DNA from: Amorphoplanes friuliensis DSM 7358
GTDB lineage: Bacteria; Actinomycetota; Actinomycetes; Mycobacteriales; Micromonosporaceae
Reading direction: 5' to 3'
DNA: 64,000 nt
Assembly: GCF_000494755.1 (NCBI RefSeq)
Contig: NC_022657.1
Span: 4,688,001 to 4,752,000, forward strand
The position numbers were made by a program, and so were the translations under genes. Shown here piece by piece: positions 26,202-34,272 of the stretch. How positions within the stretch are numbered: the first letter of the stretch is position 1; every line of letters begins with the position of its first letter. The notes beneath the pieces are model-generated. The model worked only from the letters and a program-made list of their open reading frames with translations, was not told where the DNA came from and did no database searches.

Positions 26202-26597
26202 ATGTCGTCTCTGCTGCTCGCCGCCGACACTTTCACCACCGACCGGGTGGTCGCCACCGCGGCCGCCTTTGTGGCACTGGCCGGCGCGATCGCCGGTGCG
26301 TTCGCCCTGGCCCGCCCGGCCCCGCGCCGGCCGATCGTCGCGCTGATCACGGGCGCTGCGGGTCTGCTCACCGGTGTGCTGGTGGTGGCCACGGCCGACG
26401 GGGGTCCCGGCACCGGCAACGGGGTGGTCGGCGGTTACGCGGCCATCGTGCTGGGCGTCATCGCCGTGGTCCTCGGCGGACTGGCACTGAGGGTTTCTCG
26501 GGGACTCTCTCAGGTGTCGCCCAGCACGCGGCGGCTCTCGGCGAGCACCGGTGCGGACGCCAGCGGCGCCCAGGAGCCGAACAACGTCCGGAAGTAG
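26202..26597 (+). CDS. Small three-helix membrane protein (DUF6223-like)
   Basis: Protein of up to 131 residues with three hydrophobic helices (about 17-38, 45-65, 75-98) and the glycine-rich linker TADGGPGTGNGVVGGYAA. It resembles the actinobacterial DUF6223 family of unknown function. AAGGGGG precedes the ATG. After the third helix the frame runs about 30 residues antisense into the convergent gene, giving an 88-bp overlap; the functional protein may end soon after LRVSRG. Confidence 0.65.
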   Translation: MSSLLLAADTFTTDRVVATAAAFVALAGAIAGAFALARPAPRRPIVALITGAAGLLTGVLVVATADGGPGTGNGVVGGYAAIVLGVIAVVLGGLALRVSRGLSQVSPSTRRLSASTGADASGAQEPNNVRK

Positions 26598-27046
26598 TCG
26601 CCGTAGCGGGCGGCGATCGAGGGCTCCTGCTCGGCCACGTCCAGTTCGTTCACGATGGTCAGGTCGGTGAACGGCTGGACCAGGTCGTCCGGGAGGTCCT
26701 CGGCGGTGCCGGTGAAGCGGTTCCACACCTGCCGCGTCTCGGGGAGGGTCTTCCAGGTGCGGGAACGGTCGCAGGCGCCGTACAGGTAGACCAGTGTCTC
26801 GGCGCGTTCACCGACCAGATCGCGCAGCGTGCCGCGGTCGGCCACGTCGAGCAGTGTGAGGTCGAAACCGTCGGTGCCGTAGACGGCGTGGGCGAGCCCG
26901 GCCAGCTGCACCCCGGGGTCGTGACCGAGCGCGCCGAGCCGGTCGTGGACGCGGCCGAGGTGCAGGTAGAGGGTGCCGCCGGGGTGGTCGATGGTCTCGG
27001 CGCCGCGCTCGCGCAGCCAGGCATTCACGGTGTCCTCGGTGGTCAC
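26510..27046 (-). CDS. Hypothetical protein (DUF6817-like)
   Basis: Protein of 178 residues with a pattern of conserved His/Asp (GRVHDRLGALGHDP, AGLAHAVYGTDGF) that resembles an HD-type or DUF6817 protein; function not established. The GTG at 27046 overlaps the stop of the lyase gene (GTGA), so the two are coupled. In this context it may accompany streptogramin inactivation or be unrelated. Confidence 0.68.
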   Translation of the reverse strand: MTTEDTVNAWLRERGAETIDHPGGTLYLHLGRVHDRLGALGHDPGVQLAGLAHAVYGTDGFDLTLLDVADRGTLRDLVGERAETLVYLYGACDRSRTWKTLPETRQVWNRFTGTAEDLPDDLVQPFTDLTIVNELDVAEQEPSIAARYGDYFRTLFGSWAPLASAPVLAESRRVLGDT

Positions 27047-27933
27047 TGCGCACACTCCAGGACGGCGACGCCGCCGGTCTCCAGGGCCACCCAGAGGTTG
27101 CCGTCCGGGCCGAGGACCAGGCCGTGCGGTTCGGACTTCGGCGTGGGGAGCTCGTGCTCGGTGATCTCGCCGGTCGCGGTGATGTGGGCGACGCGGTTGG
27201 CGCCCCACTCGGTGAGCCAGCAGCCGCCGGTGGCGTCCGGGGTGATCGCGTGGGGCCGCGCGGCGGTGTCCGGCAGGGCGAACTCGTCGATGCGGCCGGC
27301 CGGGGTGATCCGGCCGACCTGCCCGGCGCCGATCTCGACGAACCACAGGGCGTCGGCCGTGGCGGTGATCCCGACGGGCGCGGCGCCCTGGGTGGGCAGC
27401 TGGTGCAGCGTCACCTGGCCGTCGGTGGTGATCCGGCCGACCGCGTCGGCCTGGTTCAGCGTGAACCACAGCGCGTCGTCGGGCCCGGACGTGATCACGG
27501 ACACGAACGCCTTCTCCGCCGGCACCTCGAACTCCCGCAGGTCGCCCTCCGGGGTGAGTCGGCCGATCCGGTCGGTGTTCATCTCGGTGAACCACAGGGC
27601 CCCGTCGGGACCGGTCGTGATGGCGTACGGGCCGCTGCCGGGTGTAGGCAGCGCGAAGTCGGTGAGGTCGCCGCCGGTGGTGATCCGGCCGATGCGGTCG
27701 TCACGGTTGCGGGTGAACCACAGGGCGCCGTCCGGGCCGGACGTGATGACCATCGGCTGGCTGTCCGGTGCGCCCAGGTCGAAGGTGGTGACCTCACCGC
27801 CGGTGGTCAGCCGTGCGATGCGGCCGGCGTGGGTGAAGGTCAGCCAGAGCGCGCCGTCGGGGCCGGCGGTGATGCCGTACGGCCCGGCCTGCGCGCCGGC
27901 CACCGTGATCTCGCGGATGTTCACTCTCAGCAC
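27043..27933 (-). CDS. vgb: Virginiamycin B lyase (streptogramin B lyase)
   Basis: Seven-bladed beta-propeller of 296 residues. Repeats of the form GPDGALWFT...IGRIT run through the chain. The residues required in staphylococcal Vgb, His228, His270 and Glu284, have direct counterparts at His228 (ARPH), His270 (SEPH) and Glu285 (WVALETG), at practically the same numbers. The enzyme linearises type B streptogramins by a non-hydrolytic elimination at the ester bond. The start is GTG. Many actinomycete chromosomes carry such genes as intrinsic resistance. Confidence 0.88.
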   Translation of the reverse strand: MLRVNIREITVAGAQAGPYGITAGPDGALWLTFTHAGRIARLTTGGEVTTFDLGAPDSQPMVITSGPDGALWFTRNRDDRIGRITTGGDLTDFALPTPGSGPYAITTGPDGALWFTEMNTDRIGRLTPEGDLREFEVPAEKAFVSVITSGPDDALWFTLNQADAVGRITTDGQVTLHQLPTQGAAPVGITATADALWFVEIGAGQVGRITPAGRIDEFALPDTAARPHAITPDATGGCWLTEWGANRVAHITATGEITEHELPTPKSEPHGLVLGPDGNLWVALETGGVAVLECAQ

Positions 27934-27971
27934 CTAACCGCCGGTTCCGGACCCGCGCAACCGGTTTGAGA

Positions 27972-29192
27972 TCAGGGCAACTCGGGCCCGGGCGGGCGCC
28001 AGCCGCGGCGGCGTCCCCGGCGCATCGCCGCGGCGACCACGACCACCAGGAGCACCACTCCGGCGCCGATCGCCGCCACCAGCAGCGACATGTCCTGGGC
28101 GTGGGCGCGGCGGGCCGCCAGGGCCACGGTCGCCGGGTCCTCGGTGTGCATGACGACCGGTGCGGGCGCGGGCGGGGTGTCCGGCCCCAGCGTCTCCGTC
28201 AGCGCGCGGTACGGGTTCACGACACCCACGCCGTACTTGTCGCTGCGGCGCCCGCCCGGCGCGGGGTCGGCGGTGGCGAGGATCCGCCGGGCGACCTGCG
28301 CGGGTGTCAGGGACGGGAACCGCTGCTTGACCAGCGCCGCGGTCGCGGCGACGAACGGTGACGCATAGCTGGTGCCCCGGCCCGAGGTGTGGCCCGAGCG
28401 GCGTGCGGCGAACGTCACGTCCACACCGGGAGCGGTGAGGTCGACCCAGTCGCCGTGCTGGGAGAAGTCACCGGCGACCCCGTCGGGGCCGATCGCGCCG
28501 ACACCGATGACGTCCGGATAGGAGGCGGGATAGGGCCGCAGGTTCGCGTCGTCGGGCTTGCCGTCGTTGCCTGCCGCGGCGACCACCACGACACCGCGGG
28601 CGACCGCGCGGGCCACGGCGGCGCGGACGGACGGGTCGTCGGCGGTCATCACCAGCGACATGTTGATCACATCGGCGTTGCCCTCGTCGACGGCCCAGTC
28701 GATGGCCTGGGCGAACTTGACCGGGCTGACCGGCCTGTCGCTCGAGCCCGCGGCGTCCTCGGTGTCGATCTGCTCACTGACCCGGATCGGCACGATCGTC
28801 GCGGCCGGCGCCAGACCGCGCATGCCGGCGCCCTTGGCCGGTCGCGCGGCGATGATGCTGGCCACCGCGGTGCCGTGGCCGATGCAGTCCTGCCGGCCGG
28901 TCGCGTCGCCGTGCAGGAAGTCACGGCCGGCGGCGACCCGGCCCCTGAGCTGCGGATGCCCGGCGTCCACACCGGAATCAATGACCGCCACCCGGACCCC
29001 GGCGCCGGTGGCGAACGGTGCGAGCCGCTCGGGCGCGAACATCTGGTCCTCGTACGGCTGGGTCTTGCTGACCTGGGCCACGCCGGGCTGCGTCTGGCAG
29101 ATGTTGGCGCGGGCCTGCGCGGGGACAGCGGGGAAAAGGACCGTGCCCGCCACTGCAACCGCGACCGCGACCTTGCGCACCTGCATCCCCAC
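27972..29192 (-). CDS. Type VII secretion-associated serine protease, mycosin-like
   Basis: Subtilisin-family protease of 406 residues. A signal peptide (to about 27, AQA-RA) is followed by the mycosin N-terminal extension with CQTQPGVAQVSKTQPYEDQMF; catalytic residues are in AVIDSGVD (Asp), CIGHGTAVAS (His) and GTSYASPF (Ser), with the oxyanion Asn in AAAGND. A proline-rich linker and a C-terminal helix (about 365-388) anchor it, with a basic cytosolic tail. Mycosins work with ESX secretion systems, but no EccB/C/D/E or WXG100 gene is in this window, so it is an orphan here. Confidence 0.9.
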   Translation of the reverse strand: MGMQVRKVAVAVAVAGTVLFPAVPAQARANICQTQPGVAQVSKTQPYEDQMFAPERLAPFATGAGVRVAVIDSGVDAGHPQLRGRVAAGRDFLHGDATGRQDCIGHGTAVASIIAARPAKGAGMRGLAPAATIVPIRVSEQIDTEDAAGSSDRPVSPVKFAQAIDWAVDEGNADVINMSLVMTADDPSVRAAVARAVARGVVVVAAAGNDGKPDDANLRPYPASYPDVIGVGAIGPDGVAGDFSQHGDWVDLTAPGVDVTFAARRSGHTSGRGTSYASPFVAATAALVKQRFPSLTPAQVARRILATADPAPGGRRSDKYGVGVVNPYRALTETLGPDTPPAPAPVVMHTEDPATVALAARRAHAQDMSLLVAAIGAGVVLLVVVVAAAMRRGRRRGWRPPGPELP

Positions 29193-29273
29193 TCCCCGCG
29201 GACAACGACCGGATTGGATGTTACCGAGGCGCGGCTTCCCGTGGTGACCCGCCCGATTGACCGGCTCACGCAG

Positions 29274-29396
29274 CCGCAGCTAGGTTGTGGGAACCATCTG
29301 CGGCGTCGTGAGGGAAACCGGTGAAAATCCGGTGCGGTCGCGCCACTGTGAACGGATCCCCCGGGAGCCGTGAGTCAGGACGCTCACACGTGCGCA
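29274..29396 (+). promoter_or_regulatory. Cobalamin riboswitch
   Basis: Leader upstream of cbtB with the conserved core of the B12 aptamer: GGGAAACCGGTGAAAATCC (29312-29330), the CGCCACTGTGA box (29340-29350) and the GAGTCAGGA segment near 29382-29390. It is expected to bind adenosylcobalamin or a related corrinoid and repress the downstream cobalt transport genes. Confidence 0.9.
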
Positions 29397-29436
29397 GACC
29401 TGTTGAACGGGACGCGTCATCCCGGTAGGAGGTCTG
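29395..29436 (+). promoter_or_regulatory. Shine-Dalgarno-sequestering hairpin of the riboswitch
   Basis: CAGACCT (29395-29401) is complementary to AGGTCTG (29430-29436), which includes the end of the AGGAGG ribosome-binding site (29427-29432) of cbtB; a CGGG/CCCG pairing lies inside. Formation of this stem would hide the ribosome-binding site, which suggests control at translation rather than termination. Confidence 0.6.
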
Positions 29437-29443
29437 ATCCGTT

Positions 29444-29647
29444 ATGTCGAACATTCAGTCGGTTCGCCCGCTGAACGCACCCGCGGTCTCCGCGCGCGTG
29501 CTCTGGACCGCCGTCGGCGCCGTCGTGCTGCTGCTGCTGCTCGCCTACCTGGTCGCGTTCGACCAGGGCGCGATCTCACAGAGCGGCATGTACCTGCACG
29601 AGCTGATGCACGACGGTCGTCACCTTCTCGGCGTTCCGTGTCACTGA
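29444..29647 (+). CDS. cbtB: CbtB, cobalt transporter small subunit
   Basis: Protein of 67 residues with one membrane helix (about 20-42) and the family-typical C-terminal metal-binding tail LHELMHDGRHLLGVPCH, rich in His. CbtB and CbtA form a predicted B12-regulated cobalt importer. It is preceded by the cobalamin riboswitch and AGGAGG, and overlaps cbtA by 10 bp. Confidence 0.9.
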   Translation: MSNIQSVRPLNAPAVSARVLWTAVGAVVLLLLLAYLVAFDQGAISQSGMYLHELMHDGRHLLGVPCH

Positions 29648-30432
29648 CCCGGACCCGCACCACACCGTCGTACGGCGCCATCCTGCTGCGAGGCCTGCTC
29701 GCCGGTCTGATCGCCGGCCTGCTGGCCGGTGTTTTTGCGTACTCGACCGGTGAGAGCCGCATCGACGCCGCGATCGCGATCGAGGAGGCCGCGGCGGCCG
29801 ACCCCGGCGTGCACGCGGCCGACGACGGTCACCACGACGAGGAGCTGGTCTCCCGCACCGGCCAGAAGGGCGGCCTGTTCCTGGCCACCGCCCTCTACGG
29901 CGTCGCGATGGGTGGCCTGCTCGCCACGGCGTACACCCTGCTGCGCCGGCGGTTGCGCACGCCGGACGACACGCGGGCGGCGTTCGGGCTCGCCGGTGCG
30001 GCCCTGGTCGGCGTCGTGCTGGTGCCGTTCCTGAAATATCCGGCGAACCCACCGGCCGTGGGTGATCCGGCGACCATCAACCAGCGCACGATCAGCTACC
30101 TGTCGATCGTCGTGATCGGCCTGGTCGCGGTCTGGGCCGGGGTCGTCGCGTCCCGCTCGCTGCGCTCGACAGCACCGGAGTGGCTGCGCGCGATCGCGGC
30201 CGTCGCCGGGTTCCTGATCGTGGTCACGGTCGGCTACGTGCTGCTGCCGAGCATCGACGAGGTGCCCGACACGTTCCCGCCGAGCCTGCTCTGGAATTTC
30301 CGGATCTCGTCGCTCGGGACCCAGGCCACCCTGTGGGTCGCCCTGGGCCTGGCGTTCGCCGCGCTGCTGAGCCGGCTGGGGGCCCGTCCCCCGGCGGTGG
30401 AGCGGGAGAAGTCCGAGACCGTGTCCGCGTGA
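29638..30432 (+). CDS. cbtA: CbtA, cobalt transporter membrane subunit
   Basis: Membrane protein of 264 residues with about six helices, a His-rich loop (GVHAADDGHHDEEL near 60-73) and PPSLLWNFRISSLGTQATLW close to the end, all typical for CbtA. It starts with GTG inside the cbtB gene and its stop overlaps the next gene's GTG, so three genes are co-translated under the riboswitch. Confidence 0.9.
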   Translation: MSLTRTRTTPSYGAILLRGLLAGLIAGLLAGVFAYSTGESRIDAAIAIEEAAAADPGVHAADDGHHDEELVSRTGQKGGLFLATALYGVAMGGLLATAYTLLRRRLRTPDDTRAAFGLAGAALVGVVLVPFLKYPANPPAVGDPATINQRTISYLSIVVIGLVAVWAGVVASRSLRSTAPEWLRAIAAVAGFLIVVTVGYVLLPSIDEVPDTFPPSLLWNFRISSLGTQATLWVALGLAFAALLSRLGARPPAVEREKSETVSA

Positions 30433-30989
30433 GCGGACCACGGCTGCTCGCCTCCGCCGCGACCCCCGGCCTGCGCCGGGCGGTCTTCGGTGGTGACGAC
30501 GATCTCGACGAGGGCGGCCTGCGGGCCGCCCTCGCCCTGACCACCGACCTGGGTGGCCGGGCCGACGTGTGGTTCAGCGCGCCGTCACAGGCCGCTCTGC
30601 AGACCGCGCGGGCTCTCGGCCACGACGACCCGGTGGTCGAGCACGCCCTGGCCGACCCCGACTACGGCCAATGGACGGGTCTGGGCCTGGGCGACATCGC
30701 CGGCACCGACCCGGAGGGCCTGCAGTCCTGGCTCACCGACCCCGAGGCGACCCCGCACGGCGGGGAGTCCCTGGCCGCGGTGCGGCAGCGCGCCGGTGCC
30801 TGGCTCGACAAGCAGGCCGAGCAGCGCATCGTGGCCGTGGCGCATCCGGTGGTGGTCCGCGCGGCGCTGGCGCACGCCCTCGGTCTCTCCGACGACGGCG
30901 TCTGGCAGCTGGACGTCTCGCCGCTGTCGCTGATCCGCCTGACCCACCGCGCGGACCGCTGGCACGTCTCTTTCCCACCGGCCGGATAG
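30429..30989 (+). CDS. Histidine phosphatase-like protein lacking the RHG motif
   Basis: Protein of 186 residues related to the phosphoglycerate-mutase/histidine phosphatase superfamily: SAPSQAALQTARALG, the DYGQWTGLGLGDI segment, TPHGGESLAAVRQRA and the second histidine in VAVAHPVVVRAAL. The N-terminal RHG nucleophile motif is absent (ASAATPGLRR at its place). Placement behind cbtBA suggests a link to cobalamin, for example an alpha-ribazole phosphatase-like or non-catalytic role. The GTG start overlaps the cbtA stop (GTGA). Confidence 0.75.
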   Translation: MSGPRLLASAATPGLRRAVFGGDDDLDEGGLRAALALTTDLGGRADVWFSAPSQAALQTARALGHDDPVVEHALADPDYGQWTGLGLGDIAGTDPEGLQSWLTDPEATPHGGESLAAVRQRAGAWLDKQAEQRIVAVAHPVVVRAALAHALGLSDDGVWQLDVSPLSLIRLTHRADRWHVSFPPAG

Positions 30990-31080
30990 AGCCGCCCGGA
31001 CAGAGCCGGCTTGGCGAGCCTGCGGTTGAAGGTTCGGGACGGGCGGGGATGAGCGCTGATGGAGCCGGACCCGATCGACG

Positions 31081-31121
31081 ACACCGATCCTCGGTAGGAG
31101 TTTCCGGTGACGGTCACCGGG
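31081..31121. repeat. 41-bp repeat copy A (intergenic), twin at 43949-43990
   Basis: This stretch matches 43949-43990 in 40 positions, differing only in the middle (G versus CA). It contains two dyads: CCGA-TCC-TCGG and CCGGTGAC-G-GTCACCGG. It lies in the 273-bp gap after the phosphatase-like gene, where I see no gene. The second copy is inside the MutL-like coding sequence. Origin unknown. Confidence 0.7.
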
Positions 31122-31262
31122 CCCCCGGCCCCCGCGCCGGGCAGAGACGACCGGATAGAGCTGGCTCCATGGAGTCGGCTTGATCAAGTCTGCCGGGCCG
31201 AGCCCGCCGGTCGGCGACCGGGTGCCCCCACCGGCCGGCCGAGAAGCCCTAGTGTGCGGGCC

Positions 31263-31862
31263 ATGGCTATGCGACCCGACGAGTTCTACGACCATGCCAT
31301 TGCCGCGGCTGACGACACACGCCGGCTACCCCTGGCCCGGATGACCGGCTGGGAGATCAGTCCGTTCGAACAGGACGGTTTACGGGTCACGCCGTTGCGC
31401 CCGCCGGTGCTGCCCGAGCCGCCGCGGCACGGTGAGGACCCGGCCGACTGCGCCGCCTGCGGCCATCGTGACCAGGGGATCTGGTTCAACGACCGCTGGC
31501 GGCTCACCCGGATCGGCGGGACCGGGGTACCGCTCGTGCTGATGCTGCAGCCGCTCGACCACCACGACCTGGAGGATCTGCCGGACGACCTGGCCGCCGA
31601 GCTGGGGGTGCTGACCGTGCACCTCGCCCGGCACGTGCAGGCACTGCCGGGGGTGTCGCGGGCGCACGTCTATCGCCTCGGTGACGGAGGCGCCCACCTG
31701 CACGTCTGGTTCTTCGCCCGGCCCGAGGGGCAGGCGCAGCTCTACGGGTCGTGGCTGGTGGTCTGGGACGATCTGCTGCCGGAATACCCCGGGGACGTGG
31801 CCGATGCGGACGCCGCGATCGTCGCCGACGCCCTGGTCGCTTCGTTCGGCGGGCACCGCTAG
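31263..31862 (+). CDS. HIT-like superfamily hypothetical protein
   Basis: Protein of 199 residues with a CAAC cysteine pair (DPADCAACGHRDQGIWF) in the middle and a GAHLHVWFFARP histidine segment near residue 145 that resembles the active strand of HIT/GalT-like proteins. DHHDLEDLPDDLAAELG before it also fits that fold. Function is unknown; nucleotide hydrolase or transferase activity is possible. ATG codons at 31263 and 31269 are both usable. It converges with an APH-like gene (4-bp overlap). Confidence 0.65.
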   Translation: MAMRPDEFYDHAIAAADDTRRLPLARMTGWEISPFEQDGLRVTPLRPPVLPEPPRHGEDPADCAACGHRDQGIWFNDRWRLTRIGGTGVPLVLMLQPLDHHDLEDLPDDLAAELGVLTVHLARHVQALPGVSRAHVYRLGDGGAHLHVWFFARPEGQAQLYGSWLVVWDDLLPEYPGDVADADAAIVADALVASFGGHR

Positions 31863-32887
31863 AGACTTTCGCGGGCCCAGCGGGTGACGACGGACAGGAC
31901 CGGGGCGCGGCCGGCGAAGATCGCGGCGGTGTCCCGGGAGTCGTAGACGGTCCCGCGCCGGGGCTGCGTCAGGGCGCTGAGCATGCGCGGGGCGAGCCAG
32001 TAGTACTTCGCCGCGCCGGTCAGCCGGATCGCGCGGGTGATCGTCGCCTCGTCGACCACACCGCCGAGCCCGCGGCGGTATCCGTCACCGACCGCCGCGA
32101 CGACCTCGTCGATCAGGGAGACGTCGATGAAGCCGTCGAAGAACGTGTCCAGGGTCAGGTTGGCGACGTCCTCCCCGATCGCGCCGGGCCCGGTGAACGC
32201 CCAGTCGAGCAGCACCGGCCCGCGCGGCGCGAGGATCAGGTTCATCGGCCACAGGTCGTGGTGGCACAGGGTGCGCGGCAGCCGGTCGGTGGCGGCGAGC
32301 ACGTCGTCGCGGCGTTCCCACAGCGTGCGCAGGTCGGCGCGGAGCTGCGGCGGCCAGGCCTCGGCGGCGACCGGGTGGTCCCAGTCGAGCTCGCCGACGC
32401 CGGACTGCGCCGTCGTGTAGTCGCGCAGGAAGTCCCGCGACAGCCACTCGTGGGCCGGTGGCCGGTCCAGCCAGCGGGCCTGTCCGACTCCCGTCCGGTA
32501 CGCGACGTCGCCCAGGTCGGCGCTGCCGGCGCTGGTGCCCGGTGTGCCCGCGACGTCCTCCAGCCACATCGCGACGGACCCGTCGGGGCGTTCCTCGGTG
32601 CCGAGCAGCGCAGGCGCCGACAGCCCGGCGTCGGCGAACGCTCCCGAAGCAAATCCGGTCCGGTACGCGAGCAGTTCGCGCCGCCAGTAGTTCCAGTGCG
32701 ACGGCTCCTCCGAGGCCTGGAAGTGCGCAGCGGCCTCGGGTCGTCCCGGCGTGCAGATCTTCAGGATGGCGCTGCCGCCGTCGCGCCGCACCCGCCAGAT
32801 GCCCCCGGTGACGCCGTTGGTCTGGTTGTGCAGCAGCTCCTGCGCCGCACCGGGATCGTCGACCAGGTCCTGCGGTGGATTCAGCAC
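31859..32887 (-). CDS. APH/choline kinase-type phosphotransferase
   Basis: Protein of 342 residues with the aminoglycoside-phosphotransferase fold. The nucleotide-binding lysine fits AILKICTPG, the catalytic loop is CHHDLWPMN and the metal-binding Asp is in VLLDWAF. Substrate not determinable; most chromosomal members are not drug kinases. It is divergent from an ArsR-like regulator across about 75 bp. Confidence 0.83.
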   Translation of the reverse strand: MLNPPQDLVDDPGAAQELLHNQTNGVTGGIWRVRRDGGSAILKICTPGRPEAAAHFQASEEPSHWNYWRRELLAYRTGFASGAFADAGLSAPALLGTEERPDGSVAMWLEDVAGTPGTSAGSADLGDVAYRTGVGQARWLDRPPAHEWLSRDFLRDYTTAQSGVGELDWDHPVAAEAWPPQLRADLRTLWERRDDVLAATDRLPRTLCHHDLWPMNLILAPRGPVLLDWAFTGPGAIGEDVANLTLDTFFDGFIDVSLIDEVVAAVGDGYRRGLGGVVDEATITRAIRLTGAAKYYWLAPRMLSALTQPRRGTVYDSRDTAAIFAGRAPVLSVVTRWARESL

Positions 32888-32961
32888 GCCACGATCCTAG
32901 GGGAACGCCGACGATGATTCTGGCCTGGACAAAAGTTTTTGTCGGTGGGAGAGTGGGCCGC

Positions 32962-33549
32962 ATGGAGAGCGTCGCAGTGATCGAGGACCCGGCCGCGGCC
33001 GAGGTCAGCCTGGATCCGATCCGCAGCCGGCTGCTCGCCCTGCTGGCGGTGCCCGGCTCGGCGACGATGCTGGCGGCCCAGGTCGGACTCCCCCGGCAGA
33101 AGGTCAACTATCACCTGCGCACCCTGGAGCAGCACGGCCTGGTCGAGCTGGTCGAGGAGCGCCGCCGGGGCAACGTCACCGAGCGGGTGCTGCAGGCCAC
33201 CGCCGCCTCCTACGTCATCTCCCCCACCGCGATGGCCGCGGTCGCCCCGGACCCCGCGCGGGCACCGGACCGGCTCTCGGCGCGCTGGCTGCTCGCCGTC
33301 GCCGCGCGTCTCGTCCGCGACGTCGGTGAGCTGCTCACCGGCGCTGCCAAGGCGAAGCAGAAGGTCGCCACGTTCGCGATCGACGGTGAGGTCCGTTTCG
33401 CGACGGCCGCCGACCGGGCCGCCTTCGCCGAGGAGCTGACCGTTGCCGTCACGCAGCTGGTGAGCCGTTTCCACGACGAGGACGCGCCGGGCGGGCGCAG
33501 CCACCGCCTGATCGTCGCCGTGCACCCGACCGTCGTCCGGGAGGACTGA
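32962..33549 (+). CDS. ArsR-family winged-helix regulator
   Basis: Regulator of 195 residues with an N-terminal winged helix: DPIRSRLLALLAVPGSATMLAAQVGLPRQKVNYHLRTLEQ followed by the wing VEERRRGNVTERV. The C-terminal part is unassigned. GGGAGAG precedes the ATG at 32962. It starts an operon with an SRPBCC protein 3 bp downstream and an alpha/beta hydrolase; ArsR-AHSA1 pairs are a common actinobacterial arrangement in which the regulator controls the SRPBCC gene. Confidence 0.87.
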   Translation: MESVAVIEDPAAAEVSLDPIRSRLLALLAVPGSATMLAAQVGLPRQKVNYHLRTLEQHGLVELVEERRRGNVTERVLQATAASYVISPTAMAAVAPDPARAPDRLSARWLLAVAARLVRDVGELLTGAAKAKQKVATFAIDGEVRFATAADRAAFAEELTVAVTQLVSRFHDEDAPGGRSHRLIVAVHPTVVRED

Positions 33550-33552
33550 GAC

Positions 33553-34260
33553 ATGGGCAAGGACTTCGAGATCCGACTTGACGCCGAGGTGCCGGCCGAC
33601 CCGGCGCAGGTGTGGGAGACCATCGCCACCGGGCCGGGCATCAGCTCGTGGTTCGTCGGCCGCACCGAGATCGACGGTGACACCGTGCGGACGTCCTTCG
33701 GCGACGGCTGGATCCCCGCCGGCACGGTCACCGTCGCCGACGATCCCCGGCACTTCGTCTACCGCAGCGAGCCCGCCCCGGACGGCCGGTTCCTCGCCAA
33801 CGAATACCTGATCGAGGGCCGCGACGGCAGCGCGACCGTGCTGCGCAGCGTGACCAGTGGCTTCCTGCCCGGCGACGACTGGGCCGACGAGTTCGAGGCC
33901 ATGCGGTTCGGCACCGAGCTGTTCTTCGGGACGCTCGTGCAGTGCCTGACCTACTTCCCCGGGCGCACCGCCACCCCGGTCACGGTGTTCGGGCCACCGG
34001 TCAAGGACTGGTCCGTGACCTGGCAGCACCTGCACACCGCCCTGGGTCTCGGCGCCGACCCGCGGCCCGGTGACGAGGCCGGCTGGGAGCACGGCGGTGT
34101 CGTCTACTTCACCAACCCCCACACCCTGGGCATCCGTACCCCGGACGCCCTCTACCGCTTCATCCGTGGCCTCAACGGCACCCTGCTCGCCGCCCACGAG
34201 CTGTTCACGCCCGCGGACACCGCGGACTGGCAGCGTTTCCTCGACGACCTCGACGCCTGA
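33553..34260 (+). CDS. SRPBCC (AHSA1-type) protein
   Basis: Helix-grip protein of 235 residues: FEIRLDAEVPADPAQVWETIATGPGISSWFVG is the usual AHSA1/SRPBCC opening. These proteins enclose a hydrophobic ligand in a deep pocket; the ligand is unknown. A second, less conserved half (about 140-235) extends beyond the common 150-residue length. In an operon with the ArsR regulator. Confidence 0.85.
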   Translation: MGKDFEIRLDAEVPADPAQVWETIATGPGISSWFVGRTEIDGDTVRTSFGDGWIPAGTVTVADDPRHFVYRSEPAPDGRFLANEYLIEGRDGSATVLRSVTSGFLPGDDWADEFEAMRFGTELFFGTLVQCLTYFPGRTATPVTVFGPPVKDWSVTWQHLHTALGLGADPRPGDEAGWEHGGVVYFTNPHTLGIRTPDALYRFIRGLNGTLLAAHELFTPADTADWQRFLDDLDA

Positions 34261-34272
34261 AAGGGCTTGACC

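Noticed and set aside
30990..31260. Short gene between the phosphatase-like and HIT-like genes
   Set aside because: No frame has a plausible start with ribosome-binding site or similarity; the region mainly contains the 41-bp repeat copy and palindromes CTCCATGGAG and CTTGATCAAG.
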